A stretch of 13,344 nucleotides of DNA from Acidimicrobiales bacterium (GTDB lineage: Bacteria; Actinomycetota; Acidimicrobiia; Acidimicrobiales; JABEUL01). Position numbers and translations under genes: made by a program. Positions 5,845 to 13,344 of this stretch are shown here, piece after piece. The notes beneath the pieces are model-generated. The model had not been told where the DNA came from. It saw nothing but the letters and a program-made list of their open reading frames with translations, and did not search any database. The first letter of the stretch is position 1, and each line of letters opens with the position of its first letter. The stretch is taken from NCBI GenBank assembly GCA_027451605.1, contig DAIDJA010000012.1, positions 1 through 13,344 on the forward strand, given 5' to 3'.

Positions 5845-7011
5845 ATGGGAATTTACTTGGATCACGCGGCGACTTCGCCGATTCGACCTGAAATAAAAAA
5901 CTTAATAGCAGAGCTATATGATACGGAGCTTGGAAACCCGTCATCGCGTCACAGTTATGCCAGCAAGGCAAAAAAAGTTCTCGATGATGCGCGCGAAGAG
6001 ATAGCTTCGATTTTAAATGTGAACTATGCCAACGTAGTATTTACTTCGGGAGGAACAGAATCGGACAACTTGGCTATTTACGGTACAATTCGTTCGAATT
6101 TGCTAGAGGCAACTAAACAAAAGTTTTCGACAATCATTATCAGTGAAATTGAACACCGAGCGGTGCTGAACTCCGCAGACGAGATCGGAAAGATCTTTCA
6201 GGTACCGGTTAAGAAAATACCCGTGGATTCAAATGGGGTAGTTTTGTTGTCGGCACTCGACGAGATCTTGGATGAATCCGCAGGTGGCATTTCAAAATGC
6301 AATCTTGTTTCTGTGATGGCATCAAATAACGAAATCGGATCCATTCAGCCTATTAAAGAAATATATACATTGGTAAAGAGTGCAAATAAAAACAGCATTT
6401 TTCATAGTGACGCGGTACAAGGCGTTGGGTGGCTTGATCCTACAGATATTGTTGGCAACAGTGATATGGTTTCAATGAGTGCCCATAAATTGGGTGGTCC
6501 CGTAGGCGTAGGCGTTTTGATTATAAAAGACGATATAAAAATAATGCCTCAAATAATAGGCGGAGGACAGCAGAGACAGCGGCGTTCGGGTACCAATGAT
6601 GTAATATCTGCCGCTGCTATGGCTATGGCATTAAAGCTAAATTCGAAAAAAGATCATAACTATTTTCACGAACTTAAAAGGAGTTTTTTAATTGATCTCA
6701 AAACTTCAGTTGCGGGAGTTACTGAGACCGTACCGGAGGAATTTAGCGTAGACGGTATGTGTCATATTACCGTAGACGGAGTTAACGGAGAAGAGTTGCT
6801 TTTTTTGCTTGACGAAAGCGGTGTTGCCGCATCTGCGGGTTCGGCTTGCTCATCGGGATCGATAGCTCCTTCTCATGTTTTAATGGCAATCGGGGCTGCC
6901 GAATTTGGAAAGGCATTCATAAGGCTTTCATTCGGTTGGTCTACATCTGAAGACGATTTGAGTCAGGCAGTTTTAATTTTAAAGAAATGTATAGAAAAAC
7001 TTCGTCAATAA
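5845..7011 (+). CDS. Cysteine desulfurase (NifS/IscS family)
   Basis: A PLP-dependent class V aminotransferase-fold enzyme (388 aa) that takes sulfur from cysteine as a protein persulfide. Seen: YLDHAATSP at the N terminus, GNPSSRHSYA, FTSGGTESDN (phosphate-binding loop), IEHRAV with cofactor-stacking H104, the aspartate in HSDAVQG, the PLP lysine K215 in SAHKLGGP, RRSGTNDV, and the catalytic loop GSACSSG with C335 followed by PSHVLMAIG. The loop and overall length match group I enzymes (IscS/NifS) rather than SufS. It overlaps mnmA by one base (TAATG), so its likely main job is supplying sulfur for tRNA 2-thiouridine. Fe-S cluster assembly is also possible, although no iscU-like scaffold is in view. 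Start at ATG 5845; no ribosome binding site. Confidence 0.93.
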   Translation: MGIYLDHAATSPIRPEIKNLIAELYDTELGNPSSRHSYASKAKKVLDDAREEIASILNVNYANVVFTSGGTESDNLAIYGTIRSNLLEATKQKFSTIIISEIEHRAVLNSADEIGKIFQVPVKKIPVDSNGVVLLSALDEILDESAGGISKCNLVSVMASNNEIGSIQPIKEIYTLVKSANKNSIFHSDAVQGVGWLDPTDIVGNSDMVSMSAHKLGGPVGVGVLIIKDDIKIMPQIIGGGQQRQRRSGTNDVISAAAMAMALKLNSKKDHNYFHELKRSFLIDLKTSVAGVTETVPEEFSVDGMCHITVDGVNGEELLFLLDESGVAASAGSACSSGSIAPSHVLMAIGAAEFGKAFIRLSFGWSTSEDDLSQAVLILKKCIEKLRQ

Positions 7012-8093
7012 TGGATATAGGGACTAAAAAGCTCAAAATTGCCGTAGGCATGTCAGGTGGCGTCGATTCTTCGGTTGCGGCTGCCTTACTACAAAAGCAG
7101 GGTCATCAAGTGGTCGGAGTTACTCTGAAACTTTGGGGTGGTCAGAGCGATTCCGGGTGCTGTTCGGTCGGAGACGTTGAAGATGCGAGATTCGTCGCCA
7201 AAAAACTAGGAATTGATCATCATGTATGGGGTTTTGTGGATGAGTTTAATTCACACGTTGTAGATCCATATATTAAGTCACATGCCAGAAATGAAACTCC
7301 TAATCCCTGCATTGAATGTAACAGACATTTGAAATTTGATCTGATGGCTCAAAGGGCACTTAGGCTTGGGTTTGATGCTATCGCAACAGGTCACTACGCA
7401 CGTATTATGTTTGATGACAAAGGTCGGCCAATATTGGCTCGATCGGTCGATGATAAGAAGGACCAATCTTATGTTCTGTCGGGGATCTCGAAAGACATAC
7501 TTGCCTTCTGCAGGTTCCCTTTGGGAGATTACAACAAGTCACAGGTAAGGATGCTGGCTCAGGAAATGAATCTTTTGACGGCCGATAAGCCGGATTCTCA
7601 GGATGTATGTTTTATTTTGGCAACAGGTGGTCGGCGTGAATTTTTATCGGACAAAATAAGGTTAAATGATGCGACCATTGTCGAGGATGCAACGGATGAA
7701 GTCCTTGGTGAAATTGAAGGCATGGAGCTTTTAACTATAGGACAGAGAAGAGAAATCGGAATTTCGCGCTATGGTCAGCGCCAATATGTTTTGTCTTTAA
7801 ATCCGATAAAAAAAGAGGTTAGGATAGGTCCGGCGGAGAGACTTTTAACCAATGAGATATTCTTTAAAGAAGCTCATTTCCTATCAGAGTCAATTGAAGA
7901 CAATCAGCTTGTTTATGTTCAGGTGTCAGCTCACGGTAAGCCCATCAGAAGCAGGTATTTTAATTCGGGGAAGATAGTTTTCGAAAAGCCGCAAAGGAAG
8001 GTGGCACCGGGGCAAATTGTGGCATTTTATGACGACAACAATTTTAGTGTCGTAGGTTCTGCAACCGTAGTCGATGAGCCGAATTTAAAATAA
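7011..8093 (+). CDS. mnmA: tRNA-specific 2-thiouridylase MnmA
   Basis: An ATP-dependent thiolase (360 aa) forming s2U at the wobble position of tRNA Lys, Glu and Gln. Numbered from ATG at 7011: PP-loop GMSGGVDSSVAA (13-24) for ATP, TPNPCIECN with catalytic C100, HYAR, the DKKDQSYVLSG segment, SQDVCFI with the second catalytic cysteine C200, and a C-terminal beta-barrel region (LTIGQRREIG onward). The length is typical (about 360). The frame is open further upstream to an ATG at 6987, but 7011 is preferred: it gives the normal N terminus and overlaps the desulfurase stop as TAATG, implying coupled translation. No Shine-Dalgarno is seen. It converges with the kdp operon, leaving 21 bp between stops. 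Confidence 0.95.
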   Translation: MDIGTKKLKIAVGMSGGVDSSVAAALLQKQGHQVVGVTLKLWGGQSDSGCCSVGDVEDARFVAKKLGIDHHVWGFVDEFNSHVVDPYIKSHARNETPNPCIECNRHLKFDLMAQRALRLGFDAIATGHYARIMFDDKGRPILARSVDDKKDQSYVLSGISKDILAFCRFPLGDYNKSQVRMLAQEMNLLTADKPDSQDVCFILATGGRREFLSDKIRLNDATIVEDATDEVLGEIEGMELLTIGQRREIGISRYGQRQYVLSLNPIKKEVRIGPAERLLTNEIFFKEAHFLSESIEDNQLVYVQVSAHGKPIRSRYFNSGKIVFEKPQRKVAPGQIVAFYDDNNFSVVGSATVVDEPNLK

Positions 8094-8114
8094 GGCTGAG
8101 TGGTTCAGGGAAGC

Positions 8115-9251
8115 TTAGGCATCTCGGTGGCTGATTATGTGGACATCAATGTGAAGTTTAGCCGTAGCATTTAAAATTTGTTTCAAGGCGCCGTCGTTAT
8201 TGAAAAATCTTCGTACTTTAGTTCCGGGAATGTATCCCATGACAATCTGAGTTATTTGATTTTTTAGGCAAAATTTATTTAAGGCATCGTTAATATCGTG
8301 ATCTGCTTTAATTTCGGCAAATGTAGCCCCCAAATCATCTGACAATTGTCTAAATTTTTCAATATTGATTGACGGCGAACGTGCTATAGAGTCAGACTCG
8401 TCTATCACCAACGTATAAAGGGGCGATTTTATTCGCTGAGCAAGTCTTGTGGCTCGTCTCAAAATCTCATCTTCAAGTCTTTCAGAAAAGAAGACTGCGG
8501 CAATTCTCTCATTGGTGTCATAGACAGTATCTACGGGGGTGTCTTTGAGTTTTTCCAAAAGTTTTTCATCTGAATTATCAGCTACAAATCGCAAGGCCAG
8601 CTCTCGAAGTGCAAATAAGTTGCTCGTTTTAAAGAAATTTGTCAAAGCTTGGTTAATTTTGTCCTCAGGGTAGATGTTTCCATGAAGCATTCTTCTTCTT
8701 AGTTGTTCGGGGGAAGAATCGACAAGTTCGATTTGGTCGGCTTTTTGCAGAACCCAATCCGGTACTCGTTCATCTACGGTAACTTGGGCAATTTCTTCGA
8801 CAGTGTCTGCAATGCTTTCAATATGTTGAACGTTTACAGTTGAAATTACGTCTATGCCCGCGTTGAGTATTTCGAGAACATCTTGCCATCTTTTGTCATT
8901 GTTGCCGGAATATTTAATATTGGTGTGGGCCAGTTCATCCACGAGTAACACTTGAGGGTGGCGTTTGAAAACATTTTCCATATCCATCTCTTCGTAGGTC
9001 TTATCCTTATAGGAGATTTTGCGTCTGGGAATGACCTCAAGTCCCTCGGCCTGTTTTTTGGTGAAAATTCTGTTATGAAATTCTACGAATCCAATGGCTA
9101 CATCGGTGCCACGCGACTTTCTTCTTTGACCTTCCGAAAGCATTCTATAGGTTTTGCCGACCCCGGCTGCCATACCCAGATAAATTCGAAATCTACCGGC
9201 AGATTCAACGTAATCGTTATCGTCAATATGATTTAGTGAAATTCCGGACAT
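8115..9251 (-). CDS. kdpD: Short KdpD: sensor and USP domains, no histidine kinase
   Basis: This 378-residue protein matches only the cytoplasmic N-terminal part of the K+ sensor kinase KdpD (normally about 850-900 aa). From ATG 9251: Walker A GMAAGVGKT (26-34), IGFVEFHNR, the IPRR segment, Walker B VLLVDELAHTN (101-111), the DKRWQDVLEIL and INTVNVQH-type STVNVQHIES region, then a USP-like domain (about 245-378) ending GYIPGTKVRRFF. There are no transmembrane helices, DHp domain or ATPase domain, and a clean TAA ends the frame. The usual HGRAET motif reads HNRIFT. Start 9251 lies 1 nt after the kdpC stop; an ATG at 9281 would overlap kdpC and add 10 residues. Short KdpDs are known in some bacteria and may need a partner kinase or act on KdpFABC directly; no kdpE or kinase is visible here. 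Confidence 0.88.
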   Translation of the reverse strand: MSGISLNHIDDNDYVESAGRFRIYLGMAAGVGKTYRMLSEGQRRKSRGTDVAIGFVEFHNRIFTKKQAEGLEVIPRRKISYKDKTYEEMDMENVFKRHPQVLLVDELAHTNIKYSGNNDKRWQDVLEILNAGIDVISTVNVQHIESIADTVEEIAQVTVDERVPDWVLQKADQIELVDSSPEQLRRRMLHGNIYPEDKINQALTNFFKTSNLFALRELALRFVADNSDEKLLEKLKDTPVDTVYDTNERIAAVFFSERLEDEILRRATRLAQRIKSPLYTLVIDESDSIARSPSINIEKFRQLSDDLGATFAEIKADHDINDALNKFCLKNQITQIVMGYIPGTKVRRFFNNDGALKQILNATAKLHIDVHIISHRDA

Positions 9252-9252
9252 C

Positions 9253-9810
9253 TTAATTATTTCCCAATTTCGATAAGGCAATGTTCAGTTGAAGTACGTT
9301 GACGTATGGTTCTCCGAGGAAGCCGAATTGTCTTTGAACCGTTAATTTTTGAATTAGAGCATAAAGTTCTTCCGGTTTTATATGTCGGTACCTGGAAATT
9401 GCCATTACCTGAGCTCGGGCATCTTGGAGGGATATGTCAGGGTCAAGTAAACTGCCCGAAGTCGTAACCAGGTCATTTTTAGGAAGAATCCCATCTTTGA
9501 TAAGTTGTTGCGCTCGAGCTTCAACGCTTTGGGTTAATTGTTTTGATCTGGGACCAGGTTGATTTGTGCCTGACACTAAAACTTTGTCCGGTCCCAGTGT
9601 CAGAACCGACCCGTCGTTTCTACCCTGAAACCACTTGGGACCCTTCCAATTTTGTTCGATAAGTAGGGATCCTTGTTTTATCTCTGAACCGTTTGCCTGA
9701 AATTTAAACAATGCTTGGCTAATTCCGGTTCCTATCAGAGGATATATCAGTCCGCATATTACAAGTAGCAACAGGCAACTAATTAGGGATCGCTTTAAAT
9801 TCTTTAACAT
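9253..9810 (-). CDS. kdpC: K+-transporting ATPase subunit KdpC
   Basis: The small accessory subunit (185 aa) of the KdpFABC K+ pump, anchored by one N-terminal helix (about residues 8-28, LISCLLLLVICGLIYPLIGTG) with the rest outside. Family features are QANGS, LIEQNW..PKWFQGR, LGP, the conserved DLVTTSGSLLDPDIS and the C-terminal FGFLGEPYVNVLQLNIAL. The length is normal. It starts 19 bp after the kdpB stop with AGGAC upstream as a modest ribosome binding site, and ends 1 nt before the preferred kdpD start, so it is clearly within one operon. Confidence 0.95.
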   Translation of the reverse strand: MLKNLKRSLISCLLLLVICGLIYPLIGTGISQALFKFQANGSEIKQGSLLIEQNWKGPKWFQGRNDGSVLTLGPDKVLVSGTNQPGPRSKQLTQSVEARAQQLIKDGILPKNDLVTTSGSLLDPDISLQDARAQVMAISRYRHIKPEELYALIQKLTVQRQFGFLGEPYVNVLQLNIALSKLGNN

Positions 9811-9829
9811 TATATTTTTAGTCCTATCA

Positions 9830-11890
9830 TTAATATAAATGCATAAAGGTGATAAGTAGGTCGATTAACTTTATGCCCAAGAAAGGAACAATAATACCTC
9901 CTATGCCGTAAATCAGGATATTTCTGTTTAAGATCGCAGTTGCGCTCTGCGGCTTAAATTTTACACCTCGTAACGCAAGAGGTATCAAGGCTACGATTAC
10001 CAAAGCATTAAAAATTACCGCCGATAGAATGGCGGAATTCGGGGAGTGGAGCTTCATTATATTTAGAGCGTTTAGCTGCGGAAAAGTAGCTGAAAAAAGA
10101 GCCGGAATAATGGCGAAATATTTGGCGACATCGTTTGCGATAGAAAATGTAGTCAGCGACCCTCTTGTAATTAATAGTTGTTTACCTACTTCAACTACGT
10201 CAATTAATTTTGTGGGGTTTGAGTCCAGGTCTACCATATTTCCCGCCTCTTTTGCTGCGGTCGTTCCGGAATTCATTGCAACGCCAACGTCAGCTTGAGC
10301 TAAAGCCGGAGCATCGTTAGTTCCGTCGCCGGTCATTGCCACCAACTTCCCCAGACCTTGTTCTTCTTTGATCAGCCGCATTTTGGTTTCCGGGGTTGCT
10401 TCGGCTAAAAAGTCGTCTACACCGGCTTCTTGCGCAATTGCGGCCGCTGTCAGAGGATTATCTCCTGTAATCATAACAGTTTTGATCCCCATGGCTCGAA
10501 GTTGGCTGAATCGTTCTTTGATCCCGTCTTTGACTACATCTTTCAGCTCTATTACTCCCACAATTGTATCGTTAACTGCGACGACCAATGGGGTGGAGCC
10601 GTTTTTTGAAATAGAATCAACTATCCCGGCTAGTTCATCCGGGATTGATCCTCCCTGTTCTTGGACCCACTTTGCGACAAAGGCTGCAGCTCCTTTTCTT
10701 ATTTGATTACCTTCATAATTGATCCCGGACATTCTGGTGGCCGCCGTAAAATCGATAAATTCATAATTGGAACCCAACTCCTGTTCTCTGATATTGAACT
10801 TATTTTTGGCTAAGATTACAATAGAACGCCCTTCAGGTGTTCCATCTGAAAGTGATGATATCTGAGCATACTTGGCTACGTCACTTTCCAGATATTTGCC
10901 GACGGGGATAAAAGCGGTCGCCATGCGGTTCCCAAAGGTAATAGTTCCCGTTTTATCAAGAAGAAGCGTTTGGACATCCCCGGCAGCCTCAACGGCCCGT
11001 CCGCTTAGGGCCAAAACATTTTTTTGCAGTAGTCTGTCCATCCCCGCGATACCGATTGCCGAAAGTAGGGCCCCAATTGTAGTGGGAATAAGGCATACCA
11101 ACAGTGCAATAAGCGTGATTACTGCAATTGTCGTATTTGAATAGTGGGCAAAAAGTTGGAGTGAGACTACTACGGGTAAAAATACTATCGTTAATGCGGC
11201 AAGGAGAATTGTAAGAGCGATTTCGTTTGGCGTTTTTTGACGATTGGCACCTTCGACTAGACCTATCATTTTATCCAAGAAAGTTTCGCCTTTTTCTGCG
11301 GTAATTCTTATGATTATCTTGTCTGAAAGAACTTTGGTGCCTCCGGTAACGGCGGATCTGTCGCCGCCCGATTCACGTACTACGGGTGCAGATTCGCCCG
11401 TAATTGCCGATTCGTCAATCGAGGCAATTCCTTCTATAATTTCTCCGTCTGACGGTATAATGTCGTTGGCTTCGCAAATTACCAAGTCTCCTTTTTTGAG
11501 CTGACTTGAGGGAACTATGGTTTCAGTCTTATCTTCTTGTAGTAACCTTGCGTTCGAATCTGTTCGCATTTTTTTTAATGTGTCCGCTTGCGCTTTACCA
11601 CGTCCCTCGGCAACAGCTTCGGCAAAGTTTGCAAATTCAATGGTTAATGCCAGCCAGACTGTAATGGATATTGAGAATACCCCGGGATTCACAATTGATT
11701 CAATCAGGGTTACGATAGTACCTATAAATACTACGAACATGACAGGGTTTTTCACCTGCGTCTTAAATGAGAATTTTTTTAATGAATCGATAAAAGCCTG
11801 TTTTAGTATAGGTCCGTCAAAGAGACCCCGTTTTTTTAATACAGAAGTTTGCTTTACGGTAGTTTTGGAATCTTTTAAAGTTAAAGGCAT
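9830..11890 (-). CDS. kdpB: K+-transporting ATPase catalytic subunit KdpB
   Basis: The P-type ATPase subunit (686 aa) that hydrolyses ATP to drive high-affinity K+ uptake. Seen in order: an N-terminal helix pair (about 45-90), the actuator motif [10 protein letters not shown] with S167 (equivalent to the regulatory phosphoserine S162 of E. coli), [14 protein letters not shown] in the membrane core (family PTTIGGLLSAIG), the phosphorylation site LLLDKTGT with D312 (E. coli D307), nucleotide-binding [16 protein letters not shown], the hinge [19 protein letters not shown], and C-terminal helices from [11 protein letters not shown]. All catalytic residues are intact, so it should be active. The ATG overlaps the kdpA stop (TGATG) and has a strong ribosome binding site. 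Confidence 0.97.
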   Translation of the reverse strand: MPLTLKDSKTTVKQTSVLKKRGLFDGPILKQAFIDSLKKFSFKTQVKNPVMFVVFIGTIVTLIESIVNPGVFSISITVWLALTIEFANFAEAVAEGRGKAQADTLKKMRTDSNARLLQEDKTETIVPSSQLKKGDLVICEANDIIPSDGEIIEGIASIDESAITGESAPVVRESGGDRSAVTGGTKVLSDKIIIRITAEKGETFLDKMIGLVEGANRQKTPNEIALTILLAALTIVFLPVVVSLQLFAHYSNTTIAVITLIALLVCLIPTTIGALLSAIGIAGMDRLLQKNVLALSGRAVEAAGDVQTLLLDKTGTITFGNRMATAFIPVGKYLESDVAKYAQISSLSDGTPEGRSIVILAKNKFNIREQELGSNYEFIDFTAATRMSGINYEGNQIRKGAAAFVAKWVQEQGGSIPDELAGIVDSISKNGSTPLVVAVNDTIVGVIELKDVVKDGIKERFSQLRAMGIKTVMITGDNPLTAAAIAQEAGVDDFLAEATPETKMRLIKEEQGLGKLVAMTGDGTNDAPALAQADVGVAMNSGTTAAKEAGNMVDLDSNPTKLIDVVEVGKQLLITRGSLTTFSIANDVAKYFAIIPALFSATFPQLNALNIMKLHSPNSAILSAVIFNALVIVALIPLALRGVKFKPQSATAILNRNILIYGIGGIIVPFLGIKLIDLLITFMHLY

Positions 11891-13344
11891 CAGAAGAACC
11901 TCCCGTGTAACAACTTTTCAATAATAGGTCCGAGTGAGAGTGCGGGGAAAAAGGTAAGCCCGCCCACAATGATTATTACGGCAATTACCAAAAATGTGAA
12001 AGTTGGATTATCCGTCTTAAATGTTCCCAGTGAATTCGGGACTGTCTGTTTAGCCCCCAGACTTCCCGCTAATGCCAACACCGGTATGATCACTCCGAAT
12101 CTTCCCATTAGCATCGCGATACTTCCGGTAATGTTATAGAATGCGGTATTGCCATTCAGCCCGGCAAAAGCCGATCCGTTATTGTTACCCTGTGAGGTGA
12201 AGGCATAAAGGATTTCACTAAATCCGTGAGGCCCAATATTGGAAGGACCGCTTATTCCCGCTTTGACGCTAACTGCAATTGCCGTTAACACTAGTACAGT
12301 AATTGGCATAATAAGTACGCCGATTGCCGCAAGTTTCACCTCTTTGGCTTGTATCTTCTTTCCTAAATATTCCGGTGTTCGTCCGATCATAAGACCCCCG
12401 ATGAATACTGCTATCATGGCAAATAGCAAAATAGTGTACAGACCGCTACCTACCCCCCCTGGACTAACTTCTCCCAGCATCATTCCGGTAAGCAATACAA
12501 GTCCACCAATGGGGGTAAAAGAATCACTGGCGCCGGCAACCGAACCGGTGGAAGTCTGAGTTGAAGTCACATTATATAAGGTTGTGTCTTTAACGCCAAA
12601 CCGGGTCTCTTTACCTACCATATTTCCGTTAGATTGTCTTACGAGATGAGCGTGTGCAACTGCGGGATTTGGTTGCATTTCGGCATATACGCCGACGCCC
12701 AGGCAAACTGCAAATATAATGAACATTGCCATTAAAAGCGCAAAACCCTGCTTTATCGATCCAACCATTTTCCCAAACGTATATGTAAGGCTTATCGGAA
12801 TTATGAGTATTAAGAATACGCTCAAGATGAGAGTTAATGCCGTGGGATTTTCAAAGGGGTGTGCACCGTTAGCATTGAAAAACCCTCCTCCGTTGGTTCC
12901 CAATTCTTTGATAGATTCCATAAAACCCACGGGTCCCCTTGGAATAACCTGGCTGATGTGATTCAAGGCATCGTGTATGACCATCGGTCCGGCCAAAGTT
13001 TGTACCGCACCTTGACCCACAAAAATAAGCCCGGCAATAAATGCAATTGGAAGTAAAATATAAAGAACTCCCCTTATCAGATCAACCCAAAAGTTTCCTA
13101 TGTTTGGATTATTTTTTCGGGAAAGTCCCCGTATAAGTGCTATTGACACTCCGATTCCCACAGACGCGCTGACAAATTGCTGTACGGTAAGTGCCACCAT
13201 TTGTGACAGATATGACATTGTGGTTTCACCGGCATAATTTTGCCAATTTGTATTAGTGACAAAAGAAACCGAAGTGTTGAATGCCAATGCGGGGCTAACC
13301 GAACCAAAGTGTAGCGGGTTCAAAGGTAAGAATCCCTGAAACCT
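11890..13344 (-). CDS. kdpA: K+-transporting ATPase channel-like subunit KdpA (5' partial)
   Basis: The K+-binding, channel-like subunit of KdpFABC. The frame is open to the window edge: the 7 codons before 13323 read RFQGFLP and join smoothly to [21 protein letters not shown], so the internal TTG at 13323 is not a start. About 484 of the usual 555-560 residues are present; the first transmembrane helix and roughly 75 residues are missing. Pore-loop signatures are [30 protein letters not shown] and [14 protein letters not shown], with [17 protein letters not shown] and [11 protein letters not shown] at the C terminus. The stop overlaps the kdpB start. The operon promoter, and any kdpF, lie outside the window. 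Confidence 0.96.
   Translation of the reverse strand, partial: RFQGFLPLNPLHFGSVSPALAFNTSVSFVTNTNWQNYAGETTMSYLSQMVALTVQQFVSASVGIGVSIALIRGLSRKNNPNIGNFWVDLIRGVLYILLPIAFIAGLIFVGQGAVQTLAGPMVIHDALNHISQVIPRGPVGFMESIKELGTNGGGFFNANGAHPFENPTALTLILSVFLILIIPISLTYTFGKMVGSIKQGFALLMAMFIIFAVCLGVGVYAEMQPNPAVAHAHLVRQSNGNMVGKETRFGVKDTTLYNVTSTQTSTGSVAGASDSFTPIGGLVLLTGMMLGEVSPGGVGSGLYTILLFAMIAVFIGGLMIGRTPEYLGKKIQAKEVKLAAIGVLIMPITVLVLTAIAVSVKAGISGPSNIGPHGFSEILYAFTSQGNNNGSAFAGLNGNTAFYNITGSIAMLMGRFGVIIPVLALAGSLGAKQTVPNSLGTFKTDNPTFTFLVIAVIIIVGGLTFFPALSLGPIIEKLLHGRFF
11898..11904 (-). promoter_or_regulatory. Strong Shine-Dalgarno site of kdpB
   Basis: The minus strand reads GGGAGGT 7 nt before the kdpB ATG, inside the last codons of kdpA. 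It shows that this organism uses canonical ribosome binding sites and that kdpB can be translated strongly without relying only on coupling. Confidence 0.8.

Noticed and set aside
6987..7010. Upstream ATG extending MnmA by 8 residues into the desulfurase gene
   Set aside because: The extension MYRKTSSI is not typical of MnmA; the TAATG junction at 7011 gives the usual N terminus.
8094..8114. CTGA/TCAG inverted pair between mnmA and kdpD, considered as a bidirectional terminator
   Set aside because: Only 4 bp of stem and no T-run on either side.
9252..9281. Upstream ATG extending short KdpD by 10 residues over the kdpC end
   Set aside because: The ATG at 9251, 1 nt after the kdpC stop, is the more natural coupled start; the added residues merely read through the kdpC 3' end.
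10029..11924. Several long plus-strand ORFs opposite kdpB
   Set aside because: They are antisense shadows of the strongly conserved kdpB/kdpA reading frames and have no family features.
13321..13323. TTG at 13323 as the start of kdpA
   Set aside because: Conserved KdpA sequence (RFQGFLP) continues upstream in frame to the window edge, so the gene is simply cut.

Overview
The window looks like bacterial chromosome of moderate-to-low G+C (about 40% by eye), using the standard code with TAA, TAG and TGA stops. A strong GGGAGG ribosome binding site in front of kdpB shows canonical anti-Shine-Dalgarno use, but several other genes have no such site and two look leaderless or nearly so. A stand-alone membrane-anchored LytR_C-domain protein, the style of the OtsA/OtsB motifs, the cysteine desulfurase-mnmA pair and the apparent leaderless starts together suggest an actinobacterium, possibly a lower-G+C acidimicrobial type. 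This is inference; no rRNA or other phylogenetic marker is present.

Layout. (1) Positions 3-1406 (+) hold the 3' part of a secreted GH5 glycosidase of the endoglycoceramidase type. (2) Convergent to it, 1465-2286 (-) encodes a COG4280-like polytopic membrane protein with two intramembrane E-x-x-E motifs. Upstream of it lies tRNA-Thr(UGU) (2390-2462, -), whose 5' flank is a perfect threefold 21-bp tandem repeat carrying the likely -10 element. (3) An AT-rich gap with two TATAAT boxes leads into a LytR_C membrane protein, apparently started from CTG at 2761, followed by otsB (trehalose-6-phosphate phosphatase). otsA (trehalose-6-phosphate synthase) faces them from the minus strand, with 9 bp between the two stops. 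(4) A 346-bp non-coding gap separates the divergent otsA and cysteine desulfurase genes. The desulfurase overlaps mnmA (TAATG), giving a tRNA 2-thiouridine module. (5) From the right edge, leftward on the minus strand, come kdpA (5' end outside the window), kdpB, kdpC and a short kdpD. This is a tight operon for the high-affinity K+ P-type ATPase, with a kinase-less KdpD last, convergent with mnmA.

Together, otsA/otsB make trehalose and KdpFABC imports K+. These are the two classical bacterial responses to osmotic or desiccation stress, here within about 10 kb. The truncated KdpD keeps only the cytoplasmic nucleotide-binding sensor and the USP-like domain, with no transmembrane or kinase part and no kdpE in the window. 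The desulfurase presumably supplies sulfur to MnmA for s2U34 formation. I see no insertion sequence, prophage, CRISPR array or defence island, and no complete novel multi-gene system. The points most worth a second look are the repeated tRNA promoter region, the putative CTG start, the solitary short KdpD and the dual E-x-x-E membrane protein.
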